Below are positions 1 to 4,380 of a stretch of 7,312 bases of DNA, one piece after another. Positions within the stretch are counted from its first letter, which is position 1; the number at the start of each line of letters is the position of its first letter. The notes below the pieces were generated by a model. That model saw only the letters and a program-made list of their open reading frames with translations, did no database searches and was not told the DNA's origin. A program made the translations under genes and the position numbers. The stretch spans positions 1 to 7,312 of the forward strand of contig DABJ01000034.1 in assembly GCA_002102825.1 (NCBI GenBank). The letters are read 5' to 3'. The stretch is from Candidatus Gastranaerophilales bacterium HUM_12. GTDB taxonomy: Bacteria > Cyanobacteriota > Vampirovibrionia > Gastranaerophilales > Gastranaerophilaceae.

Positions 1-262
1 AATCGCCAAATATCCACCCGCTGTAATTCTTACTCTCGATTACAAATATGCCCTTCTCATGTATCATCAACACATCTATTTCCGTAGTCTTGCTGCCTGT
101 CGGAATATAAACATTCTTGAGGACAACAAGATCACCAGCTATGTTGTCATTTGTAAGTGCATATTCTGTTAAATACTCACCATACTGCCCTACATTTCTG
201 TAATGTAGGAGTGAGGTTATTATGCCTGGCTGTTCGCCTTTTAGTATTTCGAATAATCCCAT
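1..262 (-). CDS. NERD-domain (nuclease-related) protein, N-terminal part; runs off the left edge
   Basis: The first 87 residues can be read from ATG at 262-260; the rest lies beyond the window. The fragment has the NERD pattern: a Gly-Glu pair in a helix (G28-E29), then a strand with Glu-Ile-Asp (D63), then 'GIFVIESKNYSG', which holds an E-x-K pair (E76, K78). D63/E76/K78 resemble the acidic-basic core of restriction-endonuclease-like folds, so DNA cleavage is possible, but NERD proteins are largely uncharacterised. The start is supported by an AGGA ribosome binding site at 272-275, nine bases upstream, which overlaps the stop codon of the membrane protein gene before it. Only 11 bases separate the two genes, so co-transcription is likely. 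Its G+C (about 38-40% in two counted lines) is closer to hsdR than to the CBASS genes, so it may be a resident gene flanking the cassette rather than a CBASS component. What follows the NERD domain (kinase, helicase, zinc ribbon or nothing) cannot be seen. Confidence 0.85.
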   Translation of the reverse strand, partial: MGLFEILKGEQPGIITSLLHYRNVGQYGEYLTEYALTNDNIAGDLVVLKNVYIPTGSKTTEIDVLMIHEKGIFVIESKNYSGWIFGD

Positions 263-271
263 TTATAATTT

Positions 272-275
272 TCCT
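272..275 (-). promoter_or_regulatory. Ribosome binding site of the NERD gene, overlapping the preceding stop codon
   Basis: AGGA on the minus strand lies nine bases before the ATG at 262-260. Two of its bases fall within the TAG stop codon (276-274) of the membrane protein gene. This placement supports the chosen NERD start and suggests that ribosomes finishing the effector gene can reinitiate here. Confidence 0.65.
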
Positions 276-1098
276 AATATATTTTTTTACCTTTACTCTC
301 AAACTCACGACCACCTATATTTTTTTGTTTATATACATACAGACTATCTATATTTCCACGATCAGCATTTTTAAATACCCTTGATGCTATATTTATAGTG
401 TTCATAGGGTTTGTTGTAGCAAAAACATTCACAATAACACCATTTTCCAACATACGAACCTCAGTAATTATCGCATTTATAAACTGCTCACTAAAATGTC
501 TACCAAGATCTTTGCCGTCATTTCTACTCAACTTAATAACTGGAAAGCCTCGCTTGCTTTGTGGTATTTGGAACTCGGAAATTGGATATGTATCTTCCAA
601 AATCAAATTTATTTCCCGTGCTTCATGTACTTTTCCACGCTTTAATATTTTTGTTTCACGCTCATCCTCAATAACCGGATATTCTTTTTCGTTCAGAGGG
701 TACCCTTGAAAAATATTATTGATTACTAATTTAAACTGCAACCATATAGGAACCAGTACCAAATTACAATTATTAATCCCAAGAATTTTTGCACAAAAAC
801 AAAACCAGAAATAACTATAATCATGATATATATTTTTATTACACATTATGCAATTTAGGTTATATTTTCTAATCTTCAAAAATACAAAAACAAAAAATGC
901 TACTGAAATAGCTAAGTTTCCTTTATTTAGTGCTAATAACAATATGAAATTTTCCGGTTTGGGATATTCTTTCATCATATATTCTCTAAATATATTCTGA
1001 AAATCGACTAAATATGGAATTACAATTGATATTGCTAATATTGCAATCTCCAAAATTTGAACAATATTATCTATTATCTTTAACTTTATTTTTTTCAC
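274..1098 (-). CDS. Predicted membrane-spanning CBASS effector with unrecognised C-terminal domain
   Basis: This 274-residue protein begins with strongly hydrophobic segments at about residues 11-32 and 51-75. Two less certain ones follow at about 93-108 and 112-130, giving two to four transmembrane helices. The rest (about 140-274) is soluble and ends in a lysine-rich tail; it includes 'SRNDGKDLGRHF' near 191-202 and 'VFATTNPMNTINIA' near 225-238. I do not recognise this domain: no Nudix box is present and I see no clear SAVED signature. As the only gene of the set without a signalling or conjugation role, it is probably the effector: the C-terminal part would sense the cyclic nucleotide and the helices would break the inner membrane. 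That role is inferred from position and topology. The start is GTG at 1098-1096, with a GGAAGGA site upstream and an in-frame TAG two codons before it; the next Met (residue 41) would remove the first helix. The gene overlaps the JAB gene by 32 bases. Confidence 0.8.
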   Translation of the reverse strand: MKKIKLKIIDNIVQILEIAILAISIVIPYLVDFQNIFREYMMKEYPKPENFILLLALNKGNLAISVAFFVFVFLKIRKYNLNCIMCNKNIYHDYSYFWFCFCAKILGINNCNLVLVPIWLQFKLVINNIFQGYPLNEKEYPVIEDERETKILKRGKVHEAREINLILEDTYPISEFQIPQSKRGFPVIKLSRNDGKDLGRHFSEQFINAIITEVRMLENGVIVNVFATTNPMNTINIASRVFKNADRGNIDSLYVYKQKNIGGREFESKGKKIY

Positions 1099-1582
1099 TA
1101 TCTATAATATCCTTCCATAAATATGTGCCAATACTTACAGGCAACCTATTTTCTCCCATGATTTTCCATATAGCTAAAGCTTTTCTCCCTGCAATTATAT
1201 GGTAATGAATAACACTCTTATTGGCATATTTCTTTATTTTACGCCAATTAAGCATATCCAACGAAGAATAATGTGGAACATCTTCAGGATGAGTATGCCA
1301 TTCCCCTACATATCTAATAGTATTATTACTTTCAACATATATTTTCTCAAACCACTCAACATGTTCTTGATCCTGTCTTATGAACCTAGTTCGTGTTTGC
1401 TTATCATTCCTCAAAGGTTCTGAAATAGCTTCTATAATAAGATTATCATTTGATATGTTTTCTCTTCCAAGTATAACCCCTCCGGCCTCTGGCATATTCC
1501 TACTGACTTGGCAATAACTCCGTATAATCGCTAGAATACTTTTATTTATTTTTATTTTAATAATTCCATCCTCAACTATCAT
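1067..1582 (-). CDS. cap3: Cap3-like JAB/JAMM-family isopeptidase of type II CBASS
   Basis: This 171-residue protein is a single JAB/JAMM zinc metalloprotease domain. The signature is complete: a catalytic glutamate in 'PEAGGVILG' (E32), then H96-x-H98, seven residues, S106-x-x-D109, which fits the H-x-H-x(7)-S-x-x-D pattern. H96, H98 and D109 would hold the zinc. In type II CBASS, Cap3 removes the covalent link that Cap2 makes at the CD-NTase C-terminus, acting as a deubiquitinase-like brake. Its place directly after the E1/E2 gene fits that job. The ATG at 1582-1580 lies inside the last codons of cap2 (11-base overlap), with a GGTGAG-like site at 1590-1595, so translation is probably coupled. 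The last 32 bases overlap the effector gene. The full set of zinc and catalytic residues suggests an active enzyme. The function is assigned from motif and operon context. Confidence 0.9.
   Translation of the reverse strand: MIVEDGIIKIKINKSILAIIRSYCQVSRNMPEAGGVILGRENISNDNLIIEAISEPLRNDKQTRTRFIRQDQEHVEWFEKIYVESNNTIRYVGEWHTHPEDVPHYSSLDMLNWRKIKKYANKSVIHYHIIAGRKALAIWKIMGENRLPVSIGTYLWKDIIDSEKNKVKDNR
1110..1116 (-). promoter_or_regulatory. Ribosome binding site deciding the GTG start of the membrane effector
   Basis: GGAAGGA on the minus strand lies 11 bases before the GTG at 1098-1096, inside the 3' end of the JAB gene. With the in-frame stop just upstream, it makes this GTG the best start and keeps the first hydrophobic helix in the protein. 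The spacing is slightly long. Confidence 0.55.
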
Positions 1583-3338
1583 CTACATTCTCACCACAAA
1601 CATCGCATTTTTCTTGTTCAAATTCAGATCCATGAATTACTCTTTCAAGCTCTATCTGATTATAATAAGTTTCTGAGCATTTATATCCTTCTGAAATAAA
1701 ATTATATGCCTCACCCTTAATAGACACTAATACATTACTCTCATATCTCCCTGCAATGATTCGATTTATCCACTCCATACAAGCAGACACAACTCGTAAA
1801 GAAACATTTGAAGAATACGGAACAAACGAACCTGCACATCCACGGTTATTTTTCGTAATACTTTGTCCCGGAAAGGAATATGCAGTTGCATCATACAATT
1901 CATTTGTAGATCCGTCCCTTCTAAAAAAACATTCATAACAACCTAAATGTTCATTTTGTATAACAGCAAAATGGCAACCTAAATCAAGAGGTTCGTTCCA
2001 AAGATAAACACAGGGACATTTTATATTTTCCTTATGCACCTTTTTATTCAACCATCTATTAAAATTATGGTTTCCAGTTGCAGATATAATAATGTCATAA
2101 GAATCCAATTGTATGCTACCTTCTTCTATTGCCTCTTCAACCTTTGAATCAATGGAATTTATATTGAGCATAGGAAAATTCCTACAACACTGTATTCTCA
2201 AAGCCTCCGCCTTATATTTTCCAACATATTCAATCCCCAGGTAGTGTCTATATATATTTTCCTCACTAAGCTTATCATTATCAACTATATCAAGACATTT
2301 TATACCACTTTTAATCAGTTCTATACATAAATATCCGCCTATTGAGCCGCAACCTATCATAAGAATCCTTGGACTTTTTTTATCACCTCTATACATTGTT
2401 CTTTGAGTCAAAAATTCATCATCAACACGAAAAACATCTATAGGAATTATTTGTGGATACTTTCCTTTTTGCTTAATAACAACTTTATTTTCATCTAATT
2501 TTAACAGGTAATCCTGCAAAACAAATCCTAAACAAATATGCTCCCCTGATAACTCCTTAATTTCAAAAACAATCAGTTTACTTCTACAAAGTTCTGTTTC
2601 TATTTTCTTTATGTCTTCAATACTTATTTCATCTAACAACGCCTTTACGAAATCAATATGCAATTGTTCTCTAAAATCTGGCGGTAAAATATACTTTTGG
2701 GGCTCTATATATATGAACAAGCCTTTTTTCTGAAATTCCTTTATATTCCAAATTGAAAAATACTCCTGTTCAGCTGCAGCAAATATCACAGAATTTTCTT
2801 TTTTCGTTTTTAAAGAAGAAAATTTTTCATTTTTACCTAACTTCATTGCCAATGACGGATCACTATACCTTATTATCTGAGTCTTATGATTATTAGGAAG
2901 TGCAAATTTCATTACCCTTTTAGGTTTTAGATAGCTCCAGTATGCAGAAAATTCTTTTATAAATTCTTTGGTGTTATCTTGATATATTCCTATCTCTAAC
3001 ACATTCTTTGCCTTATTAATACATTGCTTCAATATTCCTACAAAATTATTATCAATAATAACTCCTTCTATATCAAATAAGCACATTTTCCCATCAGCTT
3101 CTATATGTGGAATAAATGGCAAAGATTTGTAATCACAAATATAAATTGATATCAAATCTCTCATCCAATTCATAGGAACGCCTATAAATATTTTTATATT
3201 TCTATCTTTTAAAAGTATTTCACAATGTACGCCTCCACAAAATCCCTTTTTTATGCAATAGCCTTTGTCCAAAATTTTTATATTTGAAATATATGCTATA
3301 TCTAAAAGTGTGTCCCTTACAACTTCCATGCTTATCAT
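1572..3338 (-). CDS. cap2: Cap2-like E2-E1 fusion (ubiquitin-transfer-like ligase) of type II CBASS
   Basis: This 588-residue protein has an E2-like domain at about 1-125, with the probable catalytic cysteine C86 in 'PHIEADGKMCLFD'. A linker region of about 130-310 has no motif I recognise. A ThiF/E1-type adenylation domain follows: 'GCGSIGG' nucleotide loop at 329-335, 'DIVDNDKLSEENIYRHYLG' with D353, N361 and R364, and K376. C501 in 'RGCAGSFVPYSS' is the likely E1 thioester cysteine. Two CxxC pairs (C467/C470 and C578/C581) look like the structural zinc site common in E1 enzymes. By family knowledge, Cap2 adenylates the CD-NTase C-terminus and passes it through E1 and E2 cysteines to targets, raising CD-NTase activity. 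The start ATG at 3338-3336 overlaps the CD-NTase stop (ATGA) and has a strong GGAGG site six bases upstream; Met4 is a weaker alternative. All key residues are present, and the length is usual for Cap2. Confidence 0.92.
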   Translation of the reverse strand: MISMEVVRDTLLDIAYISNIKILDKGYCIKKGFCGGVHCEILLKDRNIKIFIGVPMNWMRDLISIYICDYKSLPFIPHIEADGKMCLFDIEGVIIDNNFVGILKQCINKAKNVLEIGIYQDNTKEFIKEFSAYWSYLKPKRVMKFALPNNHKTQIIRYSDPSLAMKLGKNEKFSSLKTKKENSVIFAAAEQEYFSIWNIKEFQKKGLFIYIEPQKYILPPDFREQLHIDFVKALLDEISIEDIKKIETELCRSKLIVFEIKELSGEHICLGFVLQDYLLKLDENKVVIKQKGKYPQIIPIDVFRVDDEFLTQRTMYRGDKKSPRILMIGCGSIGGYLCIELIKSGIKCLDIVDNDKLSEENIYRHYLGIEYVGKYKAEALRIQCCRNFPMLNINSIDSKVEEAIEEGSIQLDSYDIIISATGNHNFNRWLNKKVHKENIKCPCVYLWNEPLDLGCHFAVIQNEHLGCYECFFRRDGSTNELYDATAYSFPGQSITKNNRGCAGSFVPYSSNVSLRVVSACMEWINRIIAGRYESNVLVSIKGEAYNFISEGYKCSETYYNQIELERVIHGSEFEQEKCDVCGENVDDS

Positions 3339-4366
3339 AGAGATCCTCCAGACGCGCTTGATGCTGGTATATAATTAAACTGTTTTTTTGAAACACTATC
3401 AGATTCTGGAATATTAAAGTCATCTCCAAAAATTTTCTGTAACATACTACACTGCTCTACTTCATCAGGTTCTTTTTCTACATTTTGCAAATCCCGATAA
3501 AGTTTTTCTATTTTATCTTTGAAATCCGTCATTTGAATATCTGTCATTTTACAAAAAGCATCTGTATTTGACTCAAAATTCAAAGAGTCTGGCATTGGGT
3601 AAGTCAATCTATATAACCAACGTTCCCCTTCCGAATCATATGTATTTTTTTCAAATAATGATATTATTTTATCTGTCAAATTTTTTAATGCCGATAAATC
3701 ATCATCTTTTATGTACTCAAAATAATCGGCAGCAATCAATGTAATTCCAATGCTAGCTGGCTCTGCATGGCCATTGCTACTAAAACGTATATTTTTCCAT
3801 CGCTTTAAATATCTGATACATCTTCTAAATTGATCACGTTCCTCTCCTTTTTCAACTGCATCATTAATATAGTTGACTAATCCAACTGGATCTGATTTCT
3901 CCCAACATGTTTCATCCGAATCCTTATCTTTACCTCTAGCCAAATACATTTGTGATTGTGTATCTGTTTTATCATCATATGTATAAACTACCAGATCGAC
4001 ATGATATGATGGTTCACCATTTTTCTTATATGTTACAGTGACACACGGTTTTTTTATTTTTGCACCATATTCAGTGTGATTTTCTAGAATATTACAAATT
4101 GTTTCTTTTAATTCCATAGGCGTATAATCACTTTTGTTTACATTAAATCTTAATCCAACATCTATATCATATTCCCTGTCTTCTACTGGTTCAGTACCAA
4201 GATACATTCCATAACTTCCTTGATCATATTTATCAAAACTTGGAAGCTCTCCGCTATCGCGTAATTTCTGTATTAGTATATCTCTTTTACTTGCCAATTC
4301 TGATCTCACATCATAATCAAGTTTAATTCTGTCACTAAAAGCCTTAAATTCCGTCTGGACACTCAT
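3335..4366 (-). CDS. CD-NTase (cGAS/DncV-like nucleotidyltransferase) of type II CBASS
   Basis: This 343-residue protein makes the cyclic di- or trinucleotide alarm signal; the product cannot be told from sequence by eye. The catalytic pattern is intact: 'QGSYG' (G50-S51), D67-x-D69 in 'EYDIDVG', and a third acidic residue D124 in 'YHVDLVVY'. These carboxylates would bind the two metal ions. After the catalytic lobe comes a mostly helical part containing 'RRCIRYLKRWKN' (181-192), a helix typical of this fold. The last 15-20 residues look flexible and end in Ser-Gly-Gly-Ser-Leu. A loose tail is expected, because Cap2 attaches the CD-NTase through its C-terminus. The ATG at 4366-4364 follows an AGGAG site at 4376-4380, and only 14 bases separate the gene from hsdR. 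Its stop overlaps the cap2 start by four bases. One counted line (3661-3720) is 22% G+C, far below hsdR. I could not assign the clade. Confidence 0.93.
   Translation of the reverse strand: MSVQTEFKAFSDRIKLDYDVRSELASKRDILIQKLRDSGELPSFDKYDQGSYGMYLGTEPVEDREYDIDVGLRFNVNKSDYTPMELKETICNILENHTEYGAKIKKPCVTVTYKKNGEPSYHVDLVVYTYDDKTDTQSQMYLARGKDKDSDETCWEKSDPVGLVNYINDAVEKGEERDQFRRCIRYLKRWKNIRFSSNGHAEPASIGITLIAADYFEYIKDDDLSALKNLTDKIISLFEKNTYDSEGERWLYRLTYPMPDSLNFESNTDAFCKMTDIQMTDFKDKIEKLYRDLQNVEKEPDEVEQCSMLQKIFGDDFNIPESDSVSKKQFNYIPASSASGGSL
3345..3349 (-). promoter_or_regulatory. Ribosome binding site of cap2, inside the last codons of the CD-NTase gene
   Basis: GGAGG on the minus strand lies six bases before the cap2 ATG (3338-3336), an ideal spacing that favours Met1 over Met4. 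The same bases are read as the Gly-Gly codons GGA GGA (3349-3344) near the C-terminus of the CD-NTase. The C-terminal tail of the enzyme and the translation signal of its partner are therefore encoded by the same bases. Confidence 0.85.
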
Positions 4367-4375
4367 TTTTAATTT

Positions 4376-4380
4376 CTCCT
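4376..4380 (-). promoter_or_regulatory. Ribosome binding site of the CD-NTase gene
   Basis: AGGAG on the minus strand lies nine bases before the ATG at 4366-4364. It fills most of the 14-base gap after the hsdR stop codon (4383-4381), leaving no room there for a separate promoter and leader. Confidence 0.8.

Larger units (their letters stand above)
274..4366 (-). other. Type II CBASS gene cassette (CD-NTase, cap2, cap3, membrane effector)
   Basis: Four adjacent same-strand genes give the full type II set: signal synthase, E1/E2 conjugating enzyme, JAB deconjugase and a probable membrane effector. The overlaps of 4, 11 and 32 bases leave no internal gaps. The cassette sits directly behind hsdR and in front of a NERD-domain gene. 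Hand-counted lines inside it (22% at 1021-1080, 33% at 2641-2700, 22% at 3661-3720) are lower in G+C than the flanking genes, which suggests it arrived as one unit. No insertion sequence, integrase, or duplicated target site was seen at either end. Confidence 0.88.

Noticed and set aside
189..209. A perfect 8-base inverted repeat with a 5-base loop (cctacatt / aatgtagg).
   Set aside because: It lies within the NERD coding frame and has no T-run after it on either strand, so it is not a terminator. I see no other role.
398..709. Plus-strand open frames such as 398-709, 157-384, 1199-1423, 4648-4881 and 5958-6155.
   Set aside because: All lie opposite well-supported minus-strand genes, have no recognisable domains, and read like shadows of the real frames.
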